Part shown: in pieces, positions 1-11,943 of the stretch
Numbering within the stretch: the stretch's first letter is position 1
How the letters are laid out: every line of letters begins with the position of its first letter
Source: Muricea muricata
Lineage: Eukaryota > Cnidaria > Anthozoa > Malacalcyonacea > Plexauridae
Assembly (NCBI GenBank): GCA_963855995.1
Contig: OY979716.1
Coordinates: 47,015,213 to 47,079,212, forward strand
Reading direction: 5' to 3'
Length of the DNA stretch: 64,000 bases
Notes under the pieces: generated by a model
Database searches by the model: none
What the model saw: only the letters and a program-made list of their open reading frames with translations
What the model was told of the DNA's origin: nothing
Made by a program: the position numbers and the translations under genes

Positions 1-2861
1 AAGTGATACATAAAATTCATACCTAAAATTTAATATTTACAGTAGATTCTTGATCCACAAATGTATGTCAAGCCTTGTAATTTGATACTATTTAGTCTGA
101 AGATGTCTTGAGTTAAAGACGAAACGTTATTTAATAAAAATTTATTTGTATTTTAACTGGTTCTATAGCTTTGCTAAAAGTTATATGTTGGGCCATCATA
201 TTTATATTCACTGACTGATCGACTGTAGCAGTCAATTTAACATATGATTTTTCACTTTCTAGTCTGCAGGCTCATTTATAATTTTTTTAAGCAGTGTTAT
301 TTTTTTTTAATTAAGGATCCCACATCATCAAAATCCTTTCTTGATTTATCAGTGGGATCAATAATTGTTGATTATATTTACTCCATATACCACCATTAAT
401 ATCCGTTATGGTACATTATGTGTTGCATGTTATGTACTAGCTTTCTGTTATACTTCAACAATCAGTACTAAGACCAAGATGTTTGTTTGACTGTCATTTT
501 GTACTGATTATCAAATGCCGCTTGTCAAATTATTCCACAAACTATACTGTAAATATCTCAAATGGAATATGTCCATCCATGTACAGTATATGTTGATGTT
601 TTATTGTTTGTTTTCACATTATATGGCAAAAGTCTATGCTGTATTATTCCAGATGTAGCAGCTAGTGCTTTGTTTATTCTGCTGCACAGTCTTTTATTTA
701 TAATGCTTCACCAAGTTCCACACATACGAGTATTCCATATGACACAGCAACATAACTGTAAACATCATATTTAGTGTATTTCCTGTAACATTGTAGGCTA
801 TTGCTGTAACATTGGGTGCAACCATACATGTGTGTTGAACGTTAGTTCACAAATCTAGATCGGTAATGTCCCAATGTAACTTTTAACAATATTGGTGCAT
901 TGTTTTTTTGTTCCACTGCTTTTTGTTTTCAATGTATCACCATGTTTCATGCATATGTCATTGAGTATTCTACATGACACGTAGCAACATAACTGTAACA
1001 CTGTAACATTGGTTGTGTCCATACATGTTCATTAAATTTTAATACTTTACGTTGCTCCTTGGCCATTTACTAAAATAAAAAAGCAAGAAAACAAAATTAG
1101 AATTGAAAGAAGCTCTGCTAAAAATTGAAGTGGTCAGGAACAAAATTTAAAACTGAATTAAACATGAAAATACATATATACCTGTTAATATAATGAGTAT
1201 ATATTCAATCTTTTGCATACATGGTTGGAATGTCCAATAATATGGAACAACCATACACTAAAGATATCACAGCAATTACTATCAACGCAGTTGGTTTACC
1301 ATACTGCAGCATCTGCAATATAGCAGTTACATGATTGGTTTAAATTGCTTGGATCGTAACATTTTATATTTTCAATTTATACATTCTATATTTATATTTA
1401 TAATTAGGGTCACTACAGGTGAACTATCATTCATGTTTCATTCTGTAGAAACGCGACATTTGCTTTTCAATTACTGTCCCTCTTTATGATTATTTTATAT
1501 ATTGTCACCCTTGTTTGTATAAAATGCTCTCTAAAATTTGCGATTTTAAAACAAATATCTAAATTGTATTATCTAAGACAAAACAACTAAGAACTTATGA
1601 GAGCATACCTTTGTAAAATCTCAGAAAGAAAGCCAAGAAACACCTTACAAACCGCCCAATATTATTCAGAACCTTCAACGAACTGCCTTCGAACGAACAA
1701 AGCACGCTGCATTGCATTTGCAGCGATACCATAAAATCCATACGTCATGAGTTATATTGTTACAACTTCGGAGCATTGTTGGTAAAATTAAAATACTTTT
1801 AAGTGTTAGCGTTTAATTTGTAAGCTCGTGACGTCAAAATACTTCATATTCGCTGACCAAACACAGCCAGTCACCCACGCAGCTAGCCAGAATTTTTAGC
1901 CTACAAAGCTGTACGTTGCTATGCAACGTAGAAGCAAAAACCGGGACCAATTGGCGTCGCGTGCATTCTCCAGATATTGTAAAGCTCAGTGGTGGCTGCC
2001 TGCACTTTAGAAAAATAGGTACGCACAGCCTACATGTGGGTAACCTATATCGGCGACAACTATAGATATCTTATATATCTATCAGAGGAACTATGCATAG
2101 GATTGTAATTCTGTTAATAGTCATTCCCACAAAAAACATGCATAGTCTTAAAAAACATGCATAGCTCTATCAAATATCACGCATAACTGGGCCAGTCATG
2201 GAGTTATTCATGTGTTTTCAGCTTGCAGTTTTGGAAGAGAAAAGAGACAGCATAACACAAAATCGAAGAATTAAACATAACATAATTTAACATATACTTA
2301 ACTTTAGAGTTTGAAACGGAATCATTAATGTATTATATACTGCTGATAACATTCTATTTAGTTTATTATTTTAGTTATTTAGAAGCTTTTACAGTTTTTT
2401 TGATATTACATGATTATAGTGATTAATCAGCTTTGATCATGAGTTTTGTCACATATGTTTTTTAATTCAAGTATGAAACACAATGGTTCACCTGACAATA
2501 TCTTGTAATAATAGTCTGTAATAATAGTCTGTAATAATAGTCTGAATCCCATCGTTACCATATGACAATATGTTGGAAAAGAACAGTTAATAGAAGTGTG
2601 TAATTCTACCAAGTAGTTCAATGTTGCTCCATTCAGGAAAAAAGCTTGTTTAATTTTTTGGTTCCGATAAATCAGCAGTTCGCAATTCTGCATGCAGGTT
2701 CCAGATAACAGTCACGATAGATGAGGATGTCAATAAATATAGGCATAAATTTACATAGGATAAATTTACACGTTGATTGACATATCCCCTTGATGACAAA
2801 AACTTTAATAGTGTTTTTTACCCTGGAGAAACAACAATCAAGGCGCGGCCATGATTATACA
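1..2861. other. Intergenic, no gene recognised
   Basis: AT-rich DNA with stops in all frames. No ORF here has a recognisable domain and no splice-bounded exon stands out. A roughly 200-bp tandem duplication (about 690-1045) and a short triplicated 13-bp motif near 2505-2545 are the only structures seen. Confidence 0.6.
690..1045. repeat. Diverged direct duplication, two copies
   Basis: The block around 718-850 (gagtattccatatgacac, then gcaacataactgtaa, then a tgtaacattggg/ccatacatg stretch) recurs around 963-1035 in the same order and orientation with substitutions and small indels. Both copies lie in noncoding DNA; exact edges were not resolved. Confidence 0.55.
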
Positions 2862-3013
2862 TAATGAATGAATTCAAACGTTCTCTGACCAAAATAATTT
2901 ATTTATAGTGAAATGATTCCATTTCTTGTTTCTCGTTGTAGGCTGTTGGCTGGCAGCCACAAGCTCGAATAAATAAATTATTTTGATCAGAGAACGTTTG
3001 AATTCATTCATTA
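2862..3013. repeat. Inverted repeat with ~44-bp arms
   Basis: The arm at 2862-2905 is the reverse complement of 2970-3013 with one visible mismatch (ctgacc versus ctgatc), around a ~64-base loop. This is typical of a small foldback/MITE or a hairpin left by one. No coding potential. Confidence 0.8.
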
Positions 3014-3064
3014 AAAAATCTAAAAAGAAAGGTAATCTATTTTCAAGTTAAATTACTTTAAATC

Positions 3065-3568
3065 TTAAAGTGTTTATATGCAACGAAATTTCACCCCAAA
3101 GTTTAGCGTCAGTTAAGAGTTAACGTAAAAGGGGTTGGTAACTTCTTTTACAGAAGTTCATCATTTTGCTTCTTTCGTGAGAAATTTAGCTTTAAATAAT
3201 ATGCAAATATCATACTTATGATATCACAGTGCATAATGAGCTTTTAGTGCTGTAGGAATTTCTCTTACAGTATCTATGATAAATTTCCAAAAGTTTCACT
3301 AAAATACAGCAAAAAGGAATTTGTAAGTTATAATTTTGAAATTTTGTTCGACAAAATTAAATTGTTCGAAAAATCTATGCTGCTTTAAAATTCATTATGC
3401 ACTGTGATGTCATAAGTATGATATTTGCATATTATTCAAAGCTAAATTGCTCACTAGAGATGCCAGACAATGAACTTCTGTAAAAGAAGTTACCAACCCA
3501 TTTTACGTTATCTCTACACTAAGGGTCAAAAAACGTCGGGGTGAAACTTCGTTGCATAAACACTTTAA
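3065..3568. mobile_element. Foldback MITE with ~180-bp inverted arms
   Basis: The left arm (about 3065-3245) and right arm (about 3388-3568) are diverged reverse complements. Landmarks in order are gtttatatgcaacgaa, cacccc, gtaacttcttttacagaagtt, atatgcaaatatcatacttatga and cagtgcataatga. The ~140-bp centre is not repeated. There is no ORF. Clean terminal duplications were not identified. The size and long arms fit a non-autonomous foldback DNA transposon; superfamily unknown. Confidence 0.75.
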
Positions 3569-4625
3569 ATAGCCGCCATATTTTAACGTGACTGTTGCCA
3601 TAGTAACGGCTGTGACTAGAAATTTCAACTGAAGTACTGTTTGAACTTAATTTAACTTACGGACTGCTTTATATCAATATGATGTCCTTTTCTCATTTAA
3701 AAATAAAGAAGAAGTGTGAGTACACGACCTTTGTTTCAGAGTCAATACTTCTGAATTTTAAACTATTTGAATATTTACCAGCCTAATCGTATTTGCAGTG
3801 CGGAAACCAATGATTTGATGACATTGATATTGACCGATTCAGACATCGTTTACACGTTACCGGACGATATTGAGACTGGACTGGATTTCATACGTTCTTT
3901 CCACGGGTGGCGAAAGGGTGTTATGAAACTAGGTCAAGTATAGATTTGGTATTGCACATGAGTTGACCTGCAGTTGACTCTTGTGTGTTTCGAAGCTTTT
4001 TCTCCGGGTACTCCGGTATTCCTTCCCCACAGAACTCAACGCATATAGGACAACCCAGTGTCTATGATACTGTCACATGATACTGTAGTAAAATTAACTC
4101 GCTAACCTGTCCTAACCTAAGTTCAGTAGAACCACACAACTGGAAAAATTAGAGACGACCAATCAAAATTAATTCGCAGCCTGAAACAAGCAAGTCTAGT
4201 TTTCACCAGACTGGTCTCTACGTATGCTGATGTTGAGTATGACTTCTCATACTCAGTTTGAATTTTTTAAGTAATCAGGATTTGCACGGTTCCGTGTAAA
4301 CAGTAGAAAAAGGACAAATGCCGGACAAATTTGTCCCCTCACATACCCAATGACGAATTCTTGCAACTAACTTCGTCACTCCAGTCCGGACAATCTGGGA
4401 AATTGTCACACTCCCATTGCAATGGAATACACTTGCTGCCATCTCGACAAGAAACGTCACTGGTTGAATAACAATGTCCTCTGGAAAGTCTACCTGACTG
4501 GATCGATGACGTCGATTGAAGAACTTAAAAGGAAATTCGTAAAACAATAAAGCATGCTTTTTAATTGTTAAGAAATACAAAAGTACTGTAGCATAATTGC
4601 TTTTATATACTTACGTTTTAATTTG
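3569..4625. other. No gene recognised
   Basis: Mixed-composition DNA. The minus-strand ORF at 4275-4580 has no recognisable domain and no splice or paralogue support, so it is not called. Confidence 0.5.
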
Positions 4626-4866
4626 GATTGTCTTTTCAAAAGCGTAAACAGTGAACTATGAGCGCTCAAGGCACGATGGATTATTGTTTGTTTTGGTCTT
4701 ATATTCCATGAGTTACCTTGTAGCAAGTAAATTAGACGTCATAGGTTTCCTGTGTGTCCGCTATGCTGCATCACAGAAACAATTCCGGGTTTAGAGGTGA
4801 AAAAAGCAACAGCTCGTCATCTCTTGTGCGCTCATAGTTTACAGCTACGCTTTTGGAAGGACAACC
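4626..4866. mobile_element. Small MITE-like imperfect palindrome
   Basis: The left arm (about 4626-4675: ggattgtctttt, aaaagcgta, aactatgagcgc) is mirrored in reverse complement at about 4815-4866 (gcgctcatagttt, tacgcttttggaaggacaacc). Arms are roughly 45-50 bp with several mismatches, and the centre is about 140 bp. No coding content. Confidence 0.6.
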
Positions 4867-5155
4867 TTTATTGAAATAGCTGTATACACGGGATGAATGT
4901 AGAAACAGGGCCGTAACTAGAGCGTTAATTGAATACTCCTATATTCGTGCTTTGCTTTACCAAAGAGAACGTACTGCGTCAATACAAGGCTTTTTTAGTA
5001 GAGACAATAGTAATTAATATTATTAGTAATATTAATACAGCCAACCTTCTCCTTGTGGACACCTGACTGTTACGGACACCTCAAAATCCCCGGCTGCCAG
5101 CCGAGGCTTATGCAGTAAACTGTAGTACAACACGGCTGCTAGCCGAGCTTTATTG

Positions 5156-5790
5156 AAACCTGCAAATGAATCATTGAACCCTATGATTGAATTATTGAAT
5201 CCTAAGATTGAACTTTGAATCTTAAGATTGAATCGCTGAATCCTGAGATTTAACCATTGAATCCTAAGATTAAATTATTGAATCCTAAGATTGAGTCAAT
5301 GAATCTTTAAATTGAATCACTGAATCCTAAGATTGCGAAGGTGCTTGGCTCTGGCGCCGAGCTTCTTGGAGCTAAGGGTTCAATGATTCAATGTTAGGAC
5401 TCAATGCTTCAATCGTGGGATTCAATGATTCAATCATAGGATTCAATGAGTCAATCGTAGGATTCAATAATTAACTCTTAGGATTCAATGATTCAATCGT
5501 GGGACTCAATTATTCTTAACATTCAATGATTCCATCCTAGGTTTCAGTGAAACAATCTAAGGATTCAATGATTTAATCGTATGATTCATAATTCAATGTC
5601 AGGATTCAATTATTCAATCTTAAGAGTGAATTATACAATCTTAGAATTCAATTATTCACTCTTAGAATTTAATGATTCACTCTTAGTATTCAATTGTTCA
5701 ATTCTAGGATTCAATGATTCAATCTTAGGATTTAATGTTTCAATCTTAGGATTCAATGATACAATCTTGGGATTTAATGATTCATTTGCT
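5156..5790. repeat. 21-bp minisatellite in two opposed arms
   Basis: About 185 bp (5156-5340) consists of diverged ~20-21-bp units of the type attgaatcctaagattgaat. After a short GC-richer spacer (5341-5380) about 410 bp (5381-5790) consists of the reverse complement units (ggattcaatgattcaatc). The whole block is therefore an inverted repeat of a satellite. Because 21 is a multiple of 3, the right arm stays open in one frame and gives a false ORF of seven-residue units (FNDSILG-like), which is not called as a gene. Confidence 0.8.
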
Positions 5791-5999
5791 ATACACGCCT
5801 GCGCGATAGAATGCCACGCGCTACACCTGAATATACAAATTAATTTCGTTAATAGCTCTGGTGTATGCAAATTCGTGTCAAAAGCTATATAGATAAACCG
5901 GGTATAAACGATGTAGCTATAACATAAAGCTGTGAACAATAAACGTTTATAACGGTGATAAATTCGTGAGAAATGCACTGAGAACTGTGAACATAATCA

Positions 6000-6144
6000 G
6001 GGGCTGGTTGTATAAAAAGTGATTAAAGTTAACTATGATTAGTAGAAACGTGAACCAATCAGAACAACGTATTATGTACTTAATCACTATTTAACTACAA
6101 AAAAGTGATTAAAAAGTGATTAAGAGTTTTATACAACCGGCCCC
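6000..6144. mobile_element. 145-bp MITE
   Basis: Ends are ggggctggttgtataaaa (6000-6017) and the reverse complement of ggggccggttgtataaaa (6127-6144), one mismatch in 18. The subterminal aagtgattaa motif is also mirrored. There is no ORF. No target duplication could be assigned with confidence, so the superfamily is open. Confidence 0.75.
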
Positions 6145-6918
6145 TGTATGTAAATATTAGCGAAAAATTCACATAACCTCCCCACCATCCTATATGACGT
6201 CATAGATTATACAAGCTCATTATAAATTCCGCCAGCATAATTGTGAAGACACCCCCTCCCTTATCCCATGTTCACCCTATGTTCACCTAATAATTACGTC
6301 ATAACATATTGCTAACTTCCGCCGCCATATGTTTGAATACTAATTACTTCCGCTACCATATGGGGTATCACTACTAAAGGATCTCTACGATAAATTGCAC
6401 TACAAGCAAATATTTGCATGTAAACTTAGAATAATTTGCATATTTATCATTTATTTCTCATTTATCTCTCGCCAGGACAAGCAATCTTTCAAGTGAACAG
6501 ACCTTACTAATTAATAGTAAGGTCTGTCAAGAGGCTATTCATGTAGATGGAGTTGCATCTCCAAGCAGTCTTTGTCTTCAGGACTCCATGCTTAATTAGA
6601 TGCCTCATACATGCAGATATTTGTTAAATAATGATCATGTTTCTCCTGCGGATGAACTTATTTTGTTATTTAATATTTAATTTTACGTTAATATTCGTCC
6701 GTCAAATTTCCCTTTTTATATATACGACAGCTCGAGAAGCTCTACAGGGTGTGTAAAAAAAGTAGACAAATCTGAAATCGCTCTCTGTAAATAGATTGTT
6801 TTAAAACTTAAAAGCTTGAATAAACCGAAAAAATGAGAAATTTAAAACTTGAATGCCCGGGGATTGTGTCTTTTACGACAAGTTAAATATGCCTTGCGCG
6901 CAAAACGTAAATGTTTAA

Positions 6919-7688
6919 GGTGGTCCAGTAGTGAAAAAATTCGGTATTTATCAATTTTCAAAAATTGTAGAAGATATTGTTCGTGGGGTTATCTTATCAT
7001 TTCCAGATTTTCAAACTCAAACAATATTTATACACAGACAAATTGAGCAAACTGTACACCTTGTTAGGGTAAAACCGTGATTTACCCTGAACAAAAGGTG
7101 TCTTTTCATTGGCTTTTCTCAGTGCTTTATTGTTTTGTTGCACTGTTCTGTCTAAGTTATTAATATATGCAAAAGAAACAATTAAGCCATTTTCTTGGGT
7201 TGTTGACAACGCCATTTTTCCACATTTCAAACACGATAACTCAGCTAATGTTCAATATTTAACAGTGAATCTTTCTGGTCGTGCAGTAACGGCCCTTCTC
7301 TAGGGATGAACTAAAATGAACGCACTTTATTAGAATTTGGCAAAGATATTGCAATTTTAAGTAGGCAGTTTCAACATTCTAAAACATAATCTTTGATTTT
7401 AGAGGCGCTATACATTTTTATGAAATAATTTTAGTTCACACTCTAGAAATTGTCTTGGGTAATCAACAAAAAGTTGTTCCAAGATCCTATCATTAATATT
7501 TCTCTCGAAATCGTGCATACAAAATTGTTAAAATTTAAGCAGAGAAGACACTCCATTTTGGTAACCATAGCAACAATAACAATCAACAATGTATTTTTAA
7601 AGTCAGGTAAGCTGCCATAACAACATATTAAAACTATAGCCTGATTGCATTGGAAACTAGAGAAAAATTTTTTTAGTATTGGACCACC
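6919..7688. mobile_element. TTAA-flanked non-autonomous transposon, copy 1
   Basis: Starts ggtggtccagta and ends with its reverse complement (one base off), with TTAA on both sides (6915-6918 and 7689-7692). Its interior is alignable with 42882-43654 along its whole length, including mirrored features such as atatgcaaaagaaac and a degenerate minus-strand ORF. The opposite arm of the host foldback element (about 8245-8260) keeps the uninterrupted sequence around cttaaaagtaatttt, so the target site and TTAA duplication are directly supported. TTAA duplication suggests piggyBac-like mobilisation, but the GGTGGTCC end is not the usual piggyBac CCY end. Confidence 0.8.
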
Positions 7689-7930
7689 TTAAAAGTAATT
7701 TTGACTTAGTAGATGGAAAATTTGTCGGGTGCTGTATTGCTGTACAAAATTTCAGAAAATTTTCTCGTGTCTAAGCCGTTTAAAACGTCGCGCGAACTTC
7801 CATATTTTTAGCAAAATTAGCTTTGTGCATGTTTAATTTATGTATTTACCTAATTTGCACACAACTCACAAGGGTCATTTAATAAAAATTGGAACATTTC
7901 TTCAGAAAAACGATTCTTATTGAAAAAAAA

Positions 7931-8132
7931 CAGTGGTGGATCCAGGGTAAGTCAAAATAAATTATGGCAGCTCAAATTTAAATTCAAAATAACTTTATAA
8001 CAATGTCATAGGTTATGATTTCAAAAGAATAAAATCTAACCAATGAAGTTGCTTTGAAGGTATTTTAAAATGTAAATATATCCTAGAATGAGCTGTGGTA
8101 ATTTATTTTGACTTACGCTAGATCCGCCACTG
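7931..8132. mobile_element. hAT-type MITE, copy A
   Basis: About 202 bp with ends CAGTGG..CCACTG (subterminal cagtggtggatcc / ctagatccgccactg). Flanked by A-rich 8-mers that match at seven of eight positions. Homologous over its length (opposite orientation) to 29366-29568 and 54355-54556. No coding capacity. Confidence 0.85.
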
Positions 8133-8462
8133 GAAAAAAATATACGTTCGCATGACGTTTTGAATGGCTTAAACTCAATCAAATTTCTTAAAATTTTTAA
8201 CAGCAATGAAACACCTAACATATTTTCTTCCCAAAAGCTCAAAATTACTTTTAAGTATTTAAATTTCGCGCGCAAGCCATTTTTAATGTGTTTCAAAATA
8301 CACACCCCGGGGTCTGAAACATTTGAATTTCACAATATTTTTGTTTATTCTACACCGTCAGTACCTAAGCAATATGTATTAGTAAAAAATTTCATATTTC
8401 AAGCTGCTTCGCGAGGTTGAGAGCCGTTTCAAAATTTTGTACTTTTTTTGATACACCCTGTA

Positions 8463-8999
8463 GTGGTTAAAGACGTCTAACGCCTAGTTTATATTTAGTC
8501 GTAAACATATATGAAAGTGACTGAGGTGGTAAAGTATATATAAGTAGATCTACACTTGATATATGACTAATTTGATTACAGCGCACAAAAGAAAAGGTAG
8601 ATCTGGACTATATCCCATCGTCGAGAATGACTTTGCAAACAAAATATGGAAACTACAGGTTTAATATAACTACGGCTAACGATTGATTTGAACATAGCTA
8701 GCACGTACAAACACAAGGCCAGGTTAAGGCTTAAAACAGAGCGAAAGGTGATCGGAAATTACTCCTAGCGCCTCGGTTACAGCATTATTTCTGTAACGTT
8801 TCTTTGTCATTACCAACTTCCTGGACCGGCTATATATGCACATACATCTTTTGAAAATTTTACCTATATGCGGATATACTTACAAACTAATGAGAAGCAC
8901 TACTAACATTCCATAAACCGCGATTTACTTCAGCAATCCGAAGATAAACTACCAGCATTAAGATGTGAAGTCAAAGCTAGACAACAGCCAGAAACTTAC
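8463..8999 (-). other. Intron side of minus-strand signal exon
   Basis: From about 8730 to 8999 the reverse complement aligns with 24688-24960, the intron after the plus-strand signal exon, so this is diverged paralogous intron. No ORF of interest in 8463-8730. Confidence 0.6.
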
Positions 9000-9135
9000 C
9001 ACCGTGGTTCGCATGAAAAGAAGGCGACGATTGACTTGTGCTTGGATACGACTGTGGATCCCTGGCTATCACCAGAGGGGCACTCCATACAAGCACACAA
9101 AATACAATGAGGAATAGCAGTTTTCGCAACTTCAT
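9000..9135 (-). CDS. Signal-peptide first exon, minus-strand paralogue
   Basis: 136 nt from ATG (9135) to a GTAAGT donor just beyond 9000. It encodes 45 residues beginning MKLRKLLFLIVFCVLVWS, a basic start followed by a hydrophobic core typical of a secretory signal peptide. A short Ser/Pro-rich stretch follows, and the exon ends in phase 1. The exon, its donor, the first ~250 bp of intron and ~100 bp upstream all align with the inverted copy at 24549-24687. The frame is open further upstream to 9252, but the paralogue lacks that extension and the upstream similarity is DNA-level, so the internal ATG is preferred. Downstream exons would lie to the left; none is recognisable in this window. 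Function is inferred only as the start of a secreted or surface protein. Confidence 0.7.
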
Positions 9136-10783
9136 GATGCAATTAACGTCACGCAAACGCACTTTGCCAGAAGAGTTGTTTTGTTTCCTTCGAGAATTAT
9201 CGTAACTAGGCTTAAACTTCTCAAGTTTCAAGATTTTCTGTGTAGGTTGCATCCGGTCAAAGTTTGCGTGGGTAGCACTGATCTGTTGATAAGAATGTAA
9301 ATAAGTAATTTAAGCCGCGTTTAGGCCCAGAACAAATTTTATACTACACAAATATTCGATGTAAAATAACTTAATAATAGAAATAATCTGCCAGGTTTTT
9401 ATGTATCAAAATTGATAATCATCAATGTTTGTTCGTTTATATGACTGGTCACGTATATGTGGCATATAGAACTCATAAGTGTTCTCACGTTGGATTAAGC
9501 GTAAGCCCAGTTTACACTACACGTCGGATTACATCGCAGCAAAGCGATTTTCATAGCGGATTTGGCTGCGTTAGCACTACGCCACAGTAATCCGGTACGC
9601 TCCACGGACTATAAAAATCACTCCGCTTAATTTGTCGGTGATACAAAATTGTAATTCGGTGTGTGCCGAGCCATGCCTACCGGTGCACCAATTGCGCGAA
9701 ATTTATAACACATTTTACAGGCCAAGAGCCAACTCAGTCCTATTTTTTATATTCACATAGCAACTTCGTGATTTATAATATTTACATAGCAACTTCGTGA
9801 TTTATTAGCTGCCCGGCAATCAGGTGGTGTCAGTGAACTCTAAGTATACTGGAACGATAACTCGGGGGGGGGGGGGATTTGACGCCGTGCTTTGTAGGTA
9901 GTACCAGTCTCTTTTTGCATTTTTTTGAAAAATACTCTTTTCATATCAATGAATTTTTCACCTTTAATTTCCCTTACACTACCTTTCTTAATCTTAAAAA
10001 ATGGTGTGATAACTATGTTTTCTGTAAAAGTTTTCACAATAGACTTTCTACAATCCTGGACAAAAATTATTGGCAAAAGCGAAAAAACTCTAAAACCCAA
10101 CTTAATTCGCCCCCATCCCCCCCCCCCCATTATCAATGTTGGTATATCGATTTCAAGTTCCATCGCAAAAAACAACATTGATACCGGGGGTAGGGCAAAA
10201 AATTACGAAGAAAATATACAAGTATGTTGTTGTGTGTTACAATTAAATCTGTTTTTGCCACTATTTTTGTCCAGGATTGTTGACATTCTTGGGAGATACT
10301 ACAAGAACATTAGATACGCCTACGAACTGATATTCCAGTTGCAACGACTTGTTCTTAACAGTTAATATGCGGATTGTAAAACCTTGTTTTGCACAGACGT
10401 GTCTATCTGTGTTCCTGCAAGGTGTCATGTTTTACTGATTTTAATCTGGTAAAAGAACAAATCTGTTTGGTTGTTTTCTTTTAAACGTGCAAGATATGAA
10501 AACGATTCTACTCTGGCTGTGATTCTACTTTGGCTATGAACAAACAGTTCCTTCTGCAACATGCATTTTAAGTCCTTGGGCAGGCATCAATGGCAATGCA
10601 AAGAGAAGCTAAAACAACAAGGATACAATAGGCGTATAGGACACCCGGAGATCAATCGACTGTGGATATGAATGATCAAATAGCTTCCCAAACGGCAATT
10701 CTTTGTGATGAAGCTGTTTGTGATGGGCGAGAGGGCATACGAGGCTTAAAGCTCACCAACAGACTTGTCGGTTTATTAAAGGG
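9136..10783. other. No gene; promoter side plus simple repeats
   Basis: About 9136-9260 is conserved with the upstream flank of the 24.5-kb exon and is the probable 5' UTR/promoter region. Around 9489 the sequence gcccagtttacactac resembles a PIF/Harbinger terminus, unpaired. A G-run (about 9865-9877) and a C-run (about 10118-10129) flank overlapping ORFs on both strands with no recognisable domain. Nothing else was seen. Confidence 0.45.
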
Positions 10784-11943
10784 TTGAACGACGAACTCTA
10801 CTCGGTATCGAGCAATAAAATTGACCATGATGGTGATTTGTCTAATTGTTTAGAAGAGCTGGTGCTTTGTGACATGTCTGAAATAAAACCGGGTGTTAAA
10901 CTACCAAATACAGACGCTCAATGGAAGGAAGCTAATCTTTATTTTAGAGCCGAGTTACCCCTATGTGAATTGGACAACGCGAGTTTTAATGACTGCGTCG
11001 CAAAGCAGAGTTGCCTGTACACATGGTGATTGGAGCAAATGAGTATACAAAGATTAAAACCGAGACCTCACCAAAGATCACCGTCAAGGAGAGCCTCTCG
11101 CAGAAACGATCAAGTTTGGCTGGACGATAATGTCACCCGGACAAGAAGTGAATGCAGACGAGATTTTTCTGACCCAGACCTCCAGCGCGGACTACTAGAA
11201 GCTATGTCGCCTCGACATCCTTGGTATAGAAGACTCCAACTGGTGATCAAGGCGAAGTCTACAAGGAGTTCCAGGAACAATTACAACGAAGTTCAGAGAA
11301 ATGGTACGAGACAACCCTCCCATGGAAAGAAAACCACCCACCTCTCCCTAACAACAAATCTGGAAGTTTACGACAACTCGACAACCTCGCCAAAACGCTA
11401 GAAAGTTCGGATCCTCTCGACCGATACGATAAAGTGATTAAAGACCAACTCGAGCAAGGAATCGTCGAACGTGCTAATGAAGTTCCGAAGGGACGTGAGT
11501 TATATATTCCTCGCAAGCAACTTGTGAGGAATGCGGCCGAGAGTACTAAGCTAAGAATCGTGTACGATGCGTCTGCTCGTGCAAGTGAGAATTCGCCATC
11601 TTTGAACGAAGGCCTCAACCCAGGACCACCATTGCAAAACCAATAGTGGAATGTGTTGGTGAGAGCGCGATTTCACCCAGTGTTGATCACGGGAGACCTG
11701 AAACAAGCATTCTTGCAAGTGAGAAAAGCTGAGATCGTGATGCACTCAGGTTCCATTGGTTTAAAGATCTGCAGACAAAGACCATCGAAGTTCTTCGATT
11801 CACTCGTGCGGTATTCGGGTTAGCTCCATCCCCTTTCTTGCTTGGGGGAGTGATCCAGCAGCATTTGAAAAACTTTCGAACAGATTATCCGGAAATAGGA
11901 AAAGTCTTTATGTCGACGACTTAATTAGTGGCACTCTAGTGTT
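10784..11943 (+). pseudogene. BEL/Pao retrotransposon pol fragment (decayed)
   Basis: Pieces in several frames read as BEL/Pao polyprotein. They include a DUF1758-like protease-region tail (about 11000-11250), a linker with WYETTLPWKENHPPLPNNK at about 11300-11360, and an RT start with LRIVYDASARA near 11550. An RT core with FHPVLITGDLKQAFLQV (about 11670-11720), then FTRAVFGLAPSPFLLGGV, ends at an LYVDD box near 11906-11920. Known family role: reverse transcription of an LTR retrotransposon. At least three frameshifts or stops break the reading frame. Sequence ends abruptly at about 11943, where an oppositely oriented Gypsy gag begins. RNase H, integrase and LTRs are missing. Confidence 0.8.

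Larger units (their letters stand above)
6743..8462. mobile_element. Nested foldback element with mariner-like ends
   Basis: The termini tacagggtgtgta (6743) and the reverse complement of tacagggtgtatc (8462) start two long diverged inverted arms. Shared landmarks going inward are a ccccgggg block, tgccttgcgcgc and aaaagtaattttga. The left arm is interrupted by a TTAA-flanked element (6919-7688) and the right arm ends at a hAT MITE (7931-8132). The TA-CAGGGTGT ends resemble Tc1/mariner termini, which is an inference. No transposase is visible. Confidence 0.65.

Noticed and set aside
5581-5978. ORFs with FNDSILG or LNPKIES repeats
   Set aside because: Both strands of a 21-bp minisatellite; frame openness follows from the unit length.
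9136-9252. N-terminal extension of the minus-strand signal exon (MQPTQKILKLEKF)
   Set aside because: The inverted paralogue is similar at DNA level here but has no matching reading frame, so this is more likely 5' UTR or promoter.
9840-10365. Three overlapping ORFs on both strands near G- and C-runs
   Set aside because: No recognisable domain, no splice context, low-complexity ends.
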